From an uncultured Eggerthellaceae bacterium (lineage in GTDB: Bacteria > Actinomycetota > Coriobacteriia > Coriobacteriales > Eggerthellaceae), in contig CAJTML010000050.1 of assembly GCA_910577495.1 (NCBI GenBank), positions 1 through 14,631 on the forward strand: a DNA stretch of 14,631 bases, read 5' to 3'. A program made the position numbers and the translations under genes. The notes under the pieces were generated by a model, which did no database searches, was not told the DNA's origin, and saw only the letters and a program-made list of their open reading frames with translations. Of the stretch, positions 8,656-14,631 are shown in pieces (the stretch's first letter is position 1; every line of letters starts with the position of its first letter).

Positions 8656-10137
8656 TTATGCACCGAATCGCTTTGTCAGCTCTTCGCCAGCAACCACGCG
8701 ATCATCGAAAGAAAGCACCTGGTCACCAACGATTTGATAGTCTTCATGTCCTTTGCCTGCAATCAGGATTGAGTCTCCTGGGTTAGCAATGGCAATGGCG
8801 TGGGCAATAGCGCTTCGGCGATCAGGCTCTACGGTGTAGTGATCCTGACCGTGCGACATGCCGCTGACAATGTCATCAATGATGGCCAGCGGGTCTTCTG
8901 TGCGCGGATTGTCCGAGGTCACAATAGCAACGTCAGCTGCAAGCGCCGAGTTGCCCATGATGGGACGCTTGGAAGCATCGCGATCACCACCACAGCCAAA
9001 CACGCAGATGGTGCGTCCAGGCGTGAGATCAATGATGGTTGAAAGCGCGTTATCCAACGCATCCGGGGTATGTGCATAGTCAACAAAAACGGCAACGCCG
9101 GTTTTTTGCGCATCCCCTACGCGCTCAAGGCGCCCCGGGATCTGAGGAGCTTCTTCAAGCGCTGCCACGATGGTTTCAACTGAATAGCCAAGCTGCAGGC
9201 CAATGCCGAACGCGCACATGACGTTTTCAACATTAAACTTGCCTACCAGCGGATAATCAAAGCTGACCTGGCGGCCGCGCACCTCAAGGGTAAGCGCGGT
9301 ATGGGTGGGCGCATACTCAACCGCTACGGGATGGATTTGCGCCGACGGATCAAAGCCGGTGGTCACAATGTTGTCTTCAGCCGCCACACAACGTGCCAGC
9401 AGCTTTTTGCCCCATGCATCATCAATGCAGATCACGCGCTTGGCCGGATAGTCCTTGGAGAACAGGCGCGCTTTGGCCTCAAAGTACGCCTCAAAGGTGT
9501 GGTGGTAATCCAGATGGTCTTGCGTTAGGTTAGAAAACGCGGTGACTGCAAATTGCGTCTTCCACGTGCGCTCCAAATCAAGCGCGTGCGAAGAAACCTC
9601 CATGGCCACCACTTCGCAATGCTCATCACGCATGAGCGCGAAGGTACGCTGCAGATCAGGTGACTCAGGCGTGGTATGTTCTGACTTTTCCTGGGTGTTG
9701 CCAATGCGAACACCCACCGTGCCAATCACGCCCGTGCGCTTACCAGCAGCTTGCGCGATATGCTCCACCAGATAGGTGGTCGTGGTTTTGCCGTTGGTGC
9801 CCGTCACACCTACCAGCTGAAAGCTTGCTGACGGGTGATCATAAAAGTTGTCAGCGCACACCGCCATGGCTTTGCGCGTGTCATTGACCACGACCTCAGT
9901 GATGTCAGTTGCATCGGCCAGATACACCTTGCGCTCTACCGCCAGCACGTTAGCGCCGCGGTTGATAGCATCTTGGGCATAGGTGTGGCCGTCGCTATTC
10001 ATACCAACGATGCAGAAAAACGCGTCTTTAGGCTGCACGCGATCACTTCGATACGCAATACCCTCAACAACCTCATTCGGGTTTCCTAGCACGGTGCCGC
10101 TGACACCTTCGAATAATTGCTCGCATGTCTTAGCCAT
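8656..10137 (-). CDS. murE: UDP-MurNAc-L-Ala-D-Glu--meso-diaminopimelate ligase MurE
   Basis: MurE adds the third, diamino acid residue to the stem peptide in the cytoplasm using ATP. I chose ATG 10137, giving 493 residues, because GAGGAA (10141-10146) lies just upstream; an open frame continues to 10176 but would overlap ftsI by 32 bp and lacks such a site. Motifs: P-loop GVTGTNGKTTTT (110-121), TTPESPDL (155-162), VSSHAL (181-186), NLTQDHLDYH (203-212), EAKARLF with Lys222 as the likely carbamylated residue, VDYAHTPDAL (352-361), DNPRTEDP (409-416) and GKGHEDYQ (461-468). DNPR with the following GKGHE is the known meso-diaminopimelate specificity pattern; lysine-adding enzymes have a different residue at the Arg. 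The gap to ftsI is 7 bp. Specificity is inferred from the motif only. Confidence 0.96.
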   Translation of the reverse strand: MAKTCEQLFEGVSGTVLGNPNEVVEGIAYRSDRVQPKDAFFCIVGMNSDGHTYAQDAINRGANVLAVERKVYLADATDITEVVVNDTRKAMAVCADNFYDHPSASFQLVGVTGTNGKTTTTYLVEHIAQAAGKRTGVIGTVGVRIGNTQEKSEHTTPESPDLQRTFALMRDEHCEVVAMEVSSHALDLERTWKTQFAVTAFSNLTQDHLDYHHTFEAYFEAKARLFSKDYPAKRVICIDDAWGKKLLARCVAAEDNIVTTGFDPSAQIHPVAVEYAPTHTALTLEVRGRQVSFDYPLVGKFNVENVMCAFGIGLQLGYSVETIVAALEEAPQIPGRLERVGDAQKTGVAVFVDYAHTPDALDNALSTIIDLTPGRTICVFGCGGDRDASKRPIMGNSALAADVAIVTSDNPRTEDPLAIIDDIVSGMSHGQDHYTVEPDRRSAIAHAIAIANPGDSILIAGKGHEDYQIVGDQVLSFDDRVVAGEELTKRFGA

Positions 10138-10144
10138 GAGTTCC

Positions 10145-11863
10145 TCACTTATCGGGCGAAATCCTGAAACGATCAATTGCGGTTGTCATTATATCCCTAA
10201 ATAGAGGGGTAACCGAGCTGTCGTCAGGAACCTCATTCGCGCCCACAAAACATACTAATTGGCTTGATGAATTTGCCAGAAAACCGGTGAAGGCCAAATT
10301 GTAGACACCTTCGCGATATCCGCCGTTTTCTTCGTCATAAATCTCAGCAGTTGAGGTCTTGCCTGCCACGTCAAAGCCCTCAATAGCGGCGCGCTTGCCG
10401 GTGCCGTCGGTCACAACGGTTTGCAGCATGCTCGTGATCGTAGGGATAGCGGCCTTGTTGGCAATCACGTCTTCGGTGGGATACTCAATGACTTCGCCAC
10501 TTTGCGGCTTTGACACCAAGAAATGCGGCGTGCACTCAACACCATCATTGACGAGCGCACCATAAAAGCGCGCCATCTGAAGCGGCGTTACCGACAAGCC
10601 CTGACCAAAGCTGATGTTGTAGCCCGTAACCCGACTCCAGTAATCAAAGGCCGGCAGATTACCAAGATATTCCGTTCCAATTTCGCCCTCACCAGGGTAA
10701 TCAACACCGGTGACGGAGTGGAGGTTGTAATCAATGATGTGGTTGTACAGCTCATCAAAGCCCATTGACTCAACCGCAAGCGAGATGCCCACGTTTGAGG
10801 ATTGATCAAGAATTTGGCGAAGGCTAAACGTTTCATCCCCGCGCTCGTGCGCGTCAGAAATGGTGTAGCCATCTGCGGTAATGGATGCCGGGCAGAAGAT
10901 CGTGTCATCAGGCGACATCGTGTTGGTTTCAAGCAGCGCCATGGTGGAGACCGACTTAAAGATTGAGCCAGGCTCAAACAGGTCAGTCACGCACTTGAGC
11001 TTGGTGGCACCCTCTTCAACCTCGCTGCGGTCAGCCGGATTAAAGAGCGGCAGGGACGCGGCGGCATAAATCTCACCCGAGCCGCCATCCATCACCAGTG
11101 CGCTTCCGCTTTCGGCATCCAAGTCCTCAATGCCTTCAACCAGGCGCTTCTCAAGCGCTTCTTGCAGTTCAAGGTCAATGGAGATGATGATGTCTTGGCC
11201 ATCCACCGCTGCCACCGACTCATGCACGCCGCCGGGAATGGGCGAACCATCGCGGCCGCGCTCAGCCTCATAGTAGCCAACTTCGCCCGACAAAATATCG
11301 TCGTAATAGGCCTCAAGACCCGATACGCCGTAGTAGTATTCGCGGTTGTTTTCTTCGTCAACGCCAATGGAGCAGGCACCAATAATTTGGCCTGCCACCT
11401 GACCATGCGGGTATTCACGACGAGACTCAGAGACAAAATAGATGCCATCTAAGTCAAGCTCTTTTACCTGGTCAGCCACAGCCACATCTGCCTTGCGCGC
11501 AATGACCGAGTAGTTGGTCTTGTTCGCCGTCAGAATAGGCAGATAATCTTCCATCTTGTTGCCAAGCACACTGGCAAGTTGTGCGGCCGTGGCAGCCGGG
11601 TCGTCAATTTCAACGGGGTTTGCATAGATGGTTGTGGCCTCAACGCTCACCGCCAACACCGTACCATTGCGATCATAAATGGTGCCACGGCGCGGCTCAA
11701 TGGGAAAGCTCACCGTGCGCGCCTCTGACGCCATAGCGCTATATTCAGGTGCTTTAACAATGGTGAGGTACGCCAGGCGTCCAAAGACAATCAATCCCAG
11801 CGCCAAAAAGAAAATAAGCGGCCAAAATGGTCGCGAACTTCTCATATCTGTTGCGGCCGCCAC
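10145..11863 (-). CDS. ftsI: Division-specific penicillin-binding protein FtsI (class B PBP)
   Basis: FtsI is the membrane-anchored DD-transpeptidase that crosslinks septal peptidoglycan with FtsW. The 572-residue protein has one N-terminal membrane segment (about 13-37), a pedestal domain with RRGTIYDRNG (58-67) and AVSVEATTIYANP, and a C-terminal transpeptidase domain. Active-site motifs are FEPGSIFKS (296-304; nucleophile Ser300, Lys303), SSN (355-357) and GKTSTAE (501-507). The third motif reads KTS instead of the usual KTG. YNISFGQGLSVTPLQMARFYGALVNDG (within 415-441) is typical of class B PBPs. No PASTA repeats follow the catalytic domain. The start is GTG 11863 with GGGGAG at 11872-11877, eight bases upstream; ATG at codon 7 is an alternative without an SD. 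It lies 3 bp after the ftsL-like gene. Confidence 0.95.
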   Translation of the reverse strand: MAAATDMRSSRPFWPLIFFLALGLIVFGRLAYLTIVKAPEYSAMASEARTVSFPIEPRRGTIYDRNGTVLAVSVEATTIYANPVEIDDPAATAAQLASVLGNKMEDYLPILTANKTNYSVIARKADVAVADQVKELDLDGIYFVSESRREYPHGQVAGQIIGACSIGVDEENNREYYYGVSGLEAYYDDILSGEVGYYEAERGRDGSPIPGGVHESVAAVDGQDIIISIDLELQEALEKRLVEGIEDLDAESGSALVMDGGSGEIYAAASLPLFNPADRSEVEEGATKLKCVTDLFEPGSIFKSVSTMALLETNTMSPDDTIFCPASITADGYTISDAHERGDETFSLRQILDQSSNVGISLAVESMGFDELYNHIIDYNLHSVTGVDYPGEGEIGTEYLGNLPAFDYWSRVTGYNISFGQGLSVTPLQMARFYGALVNDGVECTPHFLVSKPQSGEVIEYPTEDVIANKAAIPTITSMLQTVVTDGTGKRAAIEGFDVAGKTSTAEIYDEENGGYREGVYNLAFTGFLANSSSQLVCFVGANEVPDDSSVTPLFRDIMTTAIDRFRISPDK

Positions 11864-11866
11864 GCG

Positions 11867-12349
11867 CTAGACTCCCCGCTCGTGAGCTGCTTCAACGCTT
11901 GAAGACAGCGACAGGTTGCCTGCTTGATCACACATCACAATATCTTCTTCCACGGTGATTACACCGGTTGTTTCAGGGGCTACCATGCCAAGCGCTTTCG
12001 CCTGATCACGAACGCGCGTGGGGTTCGTGAGCGAGCCGAGCGATACCTCCAGGGCAGCACCGTTGCTGCGCGCCTCATCAATTGAAGCGGTAAGCTGCTG
12101 AGACTCCATAGCGGTTTCGGCGGTTGCGCTTGAAAGAAAGAGGCGAACGCACGCCACGCACGTAAGCGCCACCAATACCACAACGGTCAATTTGATAAGA
12201 AAGGTTGCCGGAGATGCAAGCGGCGCACTCTGGGTGCGCGGCGCTTTACCGGGAAGCACTTGAAAGGAGGGCTTTTGCGGTTGCTGGCGAGTACGCGCCG
12301 GTGCGGTTGAACGAGTGCTATACAGCGAATATGCCGGTGCTGCGCCCAC
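11867..12349 (-). CDS. ftsL: FtsL/DivIC-like septal membrane protein
   Basis: The 160-residue product has a hydrophilic, Pro/Arg/Gln-rich cytoplasmic stretch (1-48), a single membrane segment (about 50-72) and an extracytoplasmic part beginning with a short predicted coiled coil (about 77-105), followed by LTNPTRVRDQAKALGM (107-122), which resembles the C-terminal element of FtsL/DivIC proteins. Such bitopic proteins form the scaffold that activates FtsW-FtsI at the septum. Primary sequence is poorly conserved in this family, so the call depends on topology, size and position between rsmH and ftsI. The start is a GTG at 12349 with a near-perfect AAGGAGG at 12355-12361, five bases away. The gap to rsmH is 45 bp and to ftsI 3 bp. 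The long N-terminal cytoplasmic region is typical of actinobacterial versions; its role is unknown. Confidence 0.78.
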   Translation of the reverse strand: MGAAPAYSLYSTRSTAPARTRQQPQKPSFQVLPGKAPRTQSAPLASPATFLIKLTVVVLVALTCVACVRLFLSSATAETAMESQQLTASIDEARSNGAALEVSLGSLTNPTRVRDQAKALGMVAPETTGVITVEEDIVMCDQAGNLSLSSSVEAAHERGV

Positions 12350-12394
12350 AGCCGCCTCCTTTCTGTGATTGTGCTTCGTTTATGGTCGGCCGTT

Positions 12395-13378
12395 TTACAC
12401 GTCAAAACGTGTTGCTAATTTTTGTGCTACGCGAAGTTTGGCACTGCGAGCACGCGGATTGCGCGCAATCTCCTCATCAGTTGCCACGATGGGCTTGCGA
12501 GTAACAATCTGTAATATCGGCTCTTTACCACATACGCAAACCGGGAGGTCAGGCGGGCAATCACAGCGATTCGCATACGCTGCGAACGTGTCTTTGACAA
12601 TGCGATCCTCTAGCGAGTGATAACTGATTACCAGCAACCTGCCACCGGGATTGAGCCACCGAATTGCTGCCTCTAATCCAGATTTCAGCACATCGAGTTC
12701 GCCATTTACTTCAATACGCAACGCCTGAAAGGTGCGCTTGGCGGGATGTCCCCCGGCACGTCGAGCAGACGCCGGTATGGCAGCCTTGATAATCTCTACA
12801 AGCTGTTCACTTTCGGTAATGGGTTGCGTCTGACGTGCGCGAACAATGAAGTCTGCGATGCGACTTGCCCACTTTTCGTCTGAGTATTGCCGGATGATCC
12901 GAGTGAGATCTGCTGCGTTATAGGTGTTGATGATCTCTGCTGCGGTTAAGGTTTGATTGCCCGGATCCATCCGCATATCAAGTGGGCTATTTTCCTTAAA
13001 GGAAAAGCCGCGCGCTGGTGTATCAATTTGCACTGACGAAACTCCCAGGTCAAAAAGGATTGCATCCATCCCCGGGATCTTTGCCTCTAATAAAGCATCG
13101 TCTAAATGAGCAAAATTGTTGCGGATAAGCTCAAGGTGCGGACGCACATCATCAGGTAATGTGCCGAGTTTGCGAGAAGCCGCCTCAAGTGCCACTTCAT
13201 CTTGATCAATACCTACCAAGGTGCCACCGCACCCTATGAGCTTTGCCGCCTCATATGAATGCCCTGCCCCGCCGAGTGTTGCGTCCACGAATGTTTGCTG
13301 TGTTTTAAGGTTCGAGTATTCGAGGCACTCGGCGAGCAGAACGGGTGTATGCCGATATTCGCTTGTCACTTCGCTCAC
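12395..13378 (-). CDS. rsmH: 16S rRNA (cytosine-1402 N4)-methyltransferase RsmH (MraW)
   Basis: RsmH methylates N4 of C1402 in 16S rRNA, in the decoding site, with S-adenosylmethionine. The 327 residues match the family. Motifs: HTPVLL (10-15), the SAM-binding DATLGGAGHS (32-41), GIDQDEVAL, FDLGVSSVQ, GFSFKENSPLDMRMD, HPAKRTFQALRIEVN, ISYHSLEDRIVK, a Cys-rich CDCPPDLPVCVCG and NPRARSAKLR near the C-terminus. All are characteristic and intact. I give GTG 13378 as the start; a second GTG at codon 4 (13369) has AAGG 10 bases upstream (13380-13383) and is an equally plausible start giving 324 residues. The gene follows mraZ by 27 bp, the standard dcw order; an 8-codon mini-ORF fills that gap (see findings). 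Confidence 0.97.
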   Translation of the reverse strand: MSEVTSEYRHTPVLLAECLEYSNLKTQQTFVDATLGGAGHSYEAAKLIGCGGTLVGIDQDEVALEAASRKLGTLPDDVRPHLELIRNNFAHLDDALLEAKIPGMDAILFDLGVSSVQIDTPARGFSFKENSPLDMRMDPGNQTLTAAEIINTYNAADLTRIIRQYSDEKWASRIADFIVRARQTQPITESEQLVEIIKAAIPASARRAGGHPAKRTFQALRIEVNGELDVLKSGLEAAIRWLNPGGRLLVISYHSLEDRIVKDTFAAYANRCDCPPDLPVCVCGKEPILQIVTRKPIVATDEEIARNPRARSAKLRVAQKLATRFDV

Positions 13379-13405
13379 GCCTTACGGTTGGTCGTGCTCA
13401 TGGGC

Positions 13406-13852
13406 TTAGCCAAACAACAGGCTAAGGTCAACATCAGCATCAACCTGGTCGTAGCGCTTCGCGTCCCAAACTTCGAAGTAACCCGAGTTGCCCACTAACA
13501 CGACATCTTTGTCAATGCCGACCTTCTTGCGTTGGTCAGCTGACAACATGATGCGCCCTGCTGAATCAGTCGTCACATCAACCGCACGAGCAAACAGTTT
13601 CCTGCGCTGTGCGACGTGCGCGGCGTCCAGCGGGTTGTAGCCACCCACGCGAGCAAATGCATCTTCAATCCATTGGTCAAAGCTCTCTGGCTCAAACACA
13701 TAGATGCACTCATCATGCGGATTGGGCGTTACCACCAAGTCCGAGGAGAGAACCTTGCGAAAGCTAGCCGGTAAAGACATGCGACCCTTTGCATCCACCT
13801 TGAAGCGATGGGTGCCCTTGAGCGTTTTCGCTTTTGGGGTCTCTTCTGTCAT
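13406..13852 (-). CDS. mraZ: Transcriptional regulator MraZ
   Basis: MraZ is the DNA-binding regulator at the head of dcw clusters; in Escherichia coli and Mycoplasma it acts on its own promoter by binding short direct repeats. The 148-residue product has the two tandem SpoVT/AbrB-like modules with the family motifs DAKGRMSLP (20-28) and DSAGRIMLS (96-104), plus the GNSGYFEVWD element near the C-terminus. I chose ATG 13852 because AAAGGA (13857-13862) lies four bases upstream; the frame also opens at a TTG (13873), which would consume the ribosome binding site as coding sequence. A promoter with MraZ-type repeats lies just upstream, so autoregulation is likely. The gene is first in the operon and precedes rsmH by 27 bp. 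Confidence 0.96.
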   Translation of the reverse strand: MTEETPKAKTLKGTHRFKVDAKGRMSLPASFRKVLSSDLVVTPNPHDECIYVFEPESFDQWIEDAFARVGGYNPLDAAHVAQRRKLFARAVDVTTDSAGRIMLSADQRKKVGIDKDVVLVGNSGYFEVWDAKRYDQVDADVDLSLLFG

Positions 13853-13892
13853 GTTTTCCTTTCGGCTGAACAATCAGTCGGCTCTCTGTGGG

Positions 13893-13927
13893 TCACATCT
13901 TATCCCACTTTGCCCCACTTTACAACA
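13893..13927 (-). promoter_or_regulatory. MraZ operator: direct repeats with 10-bp period
   Basis: On the minus strand, pentamers recur exactly every 10 bases: TGTTG (13923-13927), TGGGG (13913-13917), TGGGA (13903-13907) and TGTGA (13893-13897). The spacers are TAAAG, CAAAG and TAAGA. Read in another register this is AAAGTGG, three bases, AAAGTGG, three bases, AAGATGT. This fits both known MraZ box descriptions (TGGGN repeats with 5-bp spacers in E. coli; AAAGTG(T/G) repeats with 3-bp spacers in Mycoplasma). The two central repeats are the best copies; the outer two are degenerate. It lies 41 bp upstream of the mraZ start codon. Confidence 0.85.
13897..13925 (-). promoter_or_regulatory. Predicted mraZ/dcw sigma-70-type promoter
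   Basis: Minus-strand TTGTAA (13920-13925) and TAAGAT (13897-13902) are separated by exactly 17 bases; each matches the vegetative consensus at 4 of 6 positions. Transcription would begin near 13890, leaving a leader of about 38 nt before the mraZ ATG. The interval between the two hexamers is filled by the MraZ repeats, so a bound regulator would block polymerase directly. The match is moderate and no start site has been mapped. Confidence 0.55.
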
Positions 13928-13967
13928 TTTTTTGACCAAAACGCCCCCCCATTCCAACACACCTAAA

Positions 13968-13993
13968 CCCCCAGGTCTGGGGGCGAATTCGCC
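13968..13993. repeat. GC-rich hairpin plus adjoining 12-bp palindrome
   Basis: CCCCCAGGTCTGGGGG (13968-13983) is a 7-bp inverted repeat around a 2-base centre, and GGCGAATTCGCC (13982-13993) is a perfect palindrome directly next to it. On the minus strand the first element is followed by TTTAG, too short a T run for a strong terminator. It lies about 40 bp upstream of the predicted -35 box. It could be a weak secondary terminator or a protein site; the function is not known. Confidence 0.5.
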
Positions 13994-14074
13994 AACTTCG
14001 AACAAGCGTTTGGCATGCGATTTCAATATCTTGTTTGTAACAGTTTGGTAAACACAACATATAGTGTTGACAGA

Positions 14075-14098
14075 CAAAAAACGCGCCTTGTGGCGCGT
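14075..14098 (-). terminator. Rho-independent terminator of the xer gene
   Basis: On the minus strand a perfect 7-bp stem ACGCGCC/GGCGCGT closes a 4-base ACAA loop and runs directly into TTTTTTG. It starts about 66 bp after the recombinase stop codon. There is no T run on the plus strand side, so it acts on minus-strand transcripts. It separates the recombinase from the dcw operon, which therefore needs its own promoter. Confidence 0.85.
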
Positions 14099-14110
14099 CA
14101 GGAAAAAAGT

Positions 14111-14137
14111 TTGTGGGACACACCGTTTGCCCCACAA
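14111..14137. repeat. Inverted repeat TTGTGGG / CCCACAA
   Basis: TTGTGGG (14111-14117) and CCCACAA (14131-14137) are perfect 7-bp inverted arms with 13 bases between them, placed between the recombinase stop and its terminator. The minus-strand arm continues as GTGGGGCAAA, the same ten bases found in the mraZ operator. It may be an RNA hairpin at the end of the xer transcript or a distal protein-binding site. Confidence 0.45.
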
Positions 14138-14164
14138 TTTATACGCAAGTTTGAAAATAAATGA

Positions 14165-14631
14165 TTACTTGCACTTCGCCCGAGGATGTGCACGCTGATA
14201 TTCTTCGCGAACATGCGCACGATTTACATGGGTATAGATTTGGGTTGTTGAGATGTCAGCATGCCCCAGCAGCTCCTGAATAACACGCAGGTCAGCCCCA
14301 CCCTCAAGCAAATGCGTTGCAAACGAATGGCGAAGGGTGTGAGGATGTAAGTTCTTGATACCAATCACCAACCCGGCACGAGCCACAAGTGTATGCACGC
14401 TTTGTCGCGTCAGGCGCCCACCGCGTGCGTTCAAAAACACCGCGCCCTCGTTCTTGACGTTCGCGCGCACCAGCTCAGGTCGCGCTTCGTTCAGATAGGT
14501 CACCAGTGCGCGCAAAGCAGCACCCGAAATGGGCACGAAGCGCTCTTTGTTGCCTTTACCAATAACGCGAAAGTAGCCCTCTTCCAAGGCAAGGTTCGCC
14601 AAATTCAGCCCCACACACTCGCTCACACGCA
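14165..14631 (-). CDS. xerD: XerC/XerD-type site-specific tyrosine recombinase (5' end outside window)
   Basis: Only the C-terminal 155 codons are present. Xer recombinases resolve chromosome dimers at the dif site during division. The catalytic set can be read: the first Arg as the CGT codon at the very edge (14627-14629, in R-V-S-E), Lys in IGKGNKER, HTLRH (His and Arg), LGHADISTTQIYTH with its His and the nucleophilic Tyr. The terminal AHPRAKCK resembles Xer C-termini. Features are shared between XerC and XerD, and the symbol xerD is a best guess from the LGHADISTTQIYTHV block; XerC is possible. Transposon or phage integrases are less likely because the C-terminal HPRA tail is a Xer trait. 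The gene is followed by its own terminator, so it is probably a separate transcription unit from the dcw operon. Confidence 0.88.
   Translation of the reverse strand, partial: RVSECVGLNLANLALEEGYFRVIGKGNKERFVPISGAALRALVTYLNEARPELVRANVKNEGAVFLNARGGRLTRQSVHTLVARAGLVIGIKNLHPHTLRHSFATHLLEGGADLRVIQELLGHADISTTQIYTHVNRAHVREEYQRAHPRAKCK

Larger units (their letters stand above)
13853..14164. other. Gene-free region between xer and mraZ
   Basis: This 312-bp stretch has no credible coding region on either strand. It is noticeably richer in A and T than the flanking genes, apart from a C-rich patch around 13948-13983. It holds, in minus-strand order, the TTGTGGG inverted repeat, the xer terminator, an AACAC...GTGTT dyad (14051-14068), the GC hairpin and palindrome, the MraZ operator with its promoter, and the mraZ ribosome binding site. 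Confidence 0.8.

Noticed and set aside
10138..10176. Thirteen-codon N-terminal extension of murE overlapping ftsI
   Set aside because: The ATG at 10137 has GAGGAA directly upstream and begins with the usual short MurE N-terminus; the extension would overlap ftsI and has no supporting ribosome binding site.
13853..13873. Seven-codon TTG-started extension of mraZ
   Set aside because: It begins with a rare TTG and its codons include the AAAGGA that is the natural ribosome binding site for the ATG at 13852.
14030..14070. Additional minus-strand promoter between the xer terminator and the GC hairpin
   Set aside because: Several T/A-rich hexamers exist, but pairings at 16-18 bp spacing match the consensus poorly (about 3 of 6), and the AACAC...GTGTT dyad is too short to support a specific site.
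14067..14072. TTGACA on the plus strand as a -35 box
   Set aside because: No -10-like hexamer lies 16-18 bases downstream, where the sequence is the GC-rich terminator stem, and no plus-strand gene follows.

Overview
The window is a division and cell-wall (dcw) cluster. All thirteen recognisable genes lie on the minus strand, so it is read from high to low coordinates. The genes, their order and several motifs suggest a Gram-positive actinobacterium, most likely of the class Coriobacteriia (Eggerthella/Cryptobacterium-like). The base composition is moderate (about mid-50s % GC by eye), GTG starts are frequent, murE sits inside the cluster, and murB directly follows murC. MurE carries the DNPR signature of a meso-diaminopimelate-adding enzyme. 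The taxonomic assignment is an inference from family-level resemblance; no rRNA or other marker is present.

Layout in the direction of transcription: (1) 14631-14165, the C-terminal part of a XerC/XerD-type tyrosine recombinase, followed by a clear intrinsic terminator (14075-14098). (2) 13853-14164, a 312-bp gene-free region with the terminator, two inverted-repeat structures and a promoter whose -35/-10 interval is filled by MraZ-type operator repeats. (3) 13852-12395, mraZ (regulator) and rsmH (16S rRNA methyltransferase). (4) 12349-10145, an FtsL-like septal membrane protein and the division transpeptidase FtsI. (5) 10137-4593, murE, murF, mraY and murD, which complete the UDP-MurNAc-pentapeptide and attach it to the lipid carrier. 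(6) 4580-2104, ftsW (septal glycosyltransferase/SEDS) and murG (lipid II synthesis). (7) 2054-1, murC and the first 205 codons of murB, which runs off the window.

The genes are tightly packed, with spacings from a 1-bp overlap (murF/mraY, TAATG) to about 50 bp, and no internal terminator is visible. One operon driven from the mraZ promoter is therefore likely. Together the products make the peptidoglycan precursor (MurB, C, D, E, F), load it on lipid (MraY, MurG), and polymerise and crosslink it at the septum (FtsW, FtsI, with FtsL as scaffold). MraZ probably represses the operon through the repeats in its own promoter.

I do not see a new multi-gene system. The points worth a second look are small: the MraZ operator threaded through a promoter, a repeat-encoded Ser/Thr/His/Arg tail on FtsW, two mini-ORFs placed just before GTG-start genes that lack their own good ribosome binding site, and a KTS instead of KTG motif in FtsI. 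The six-frame reading on the plus strand gives only shadows of these genes.
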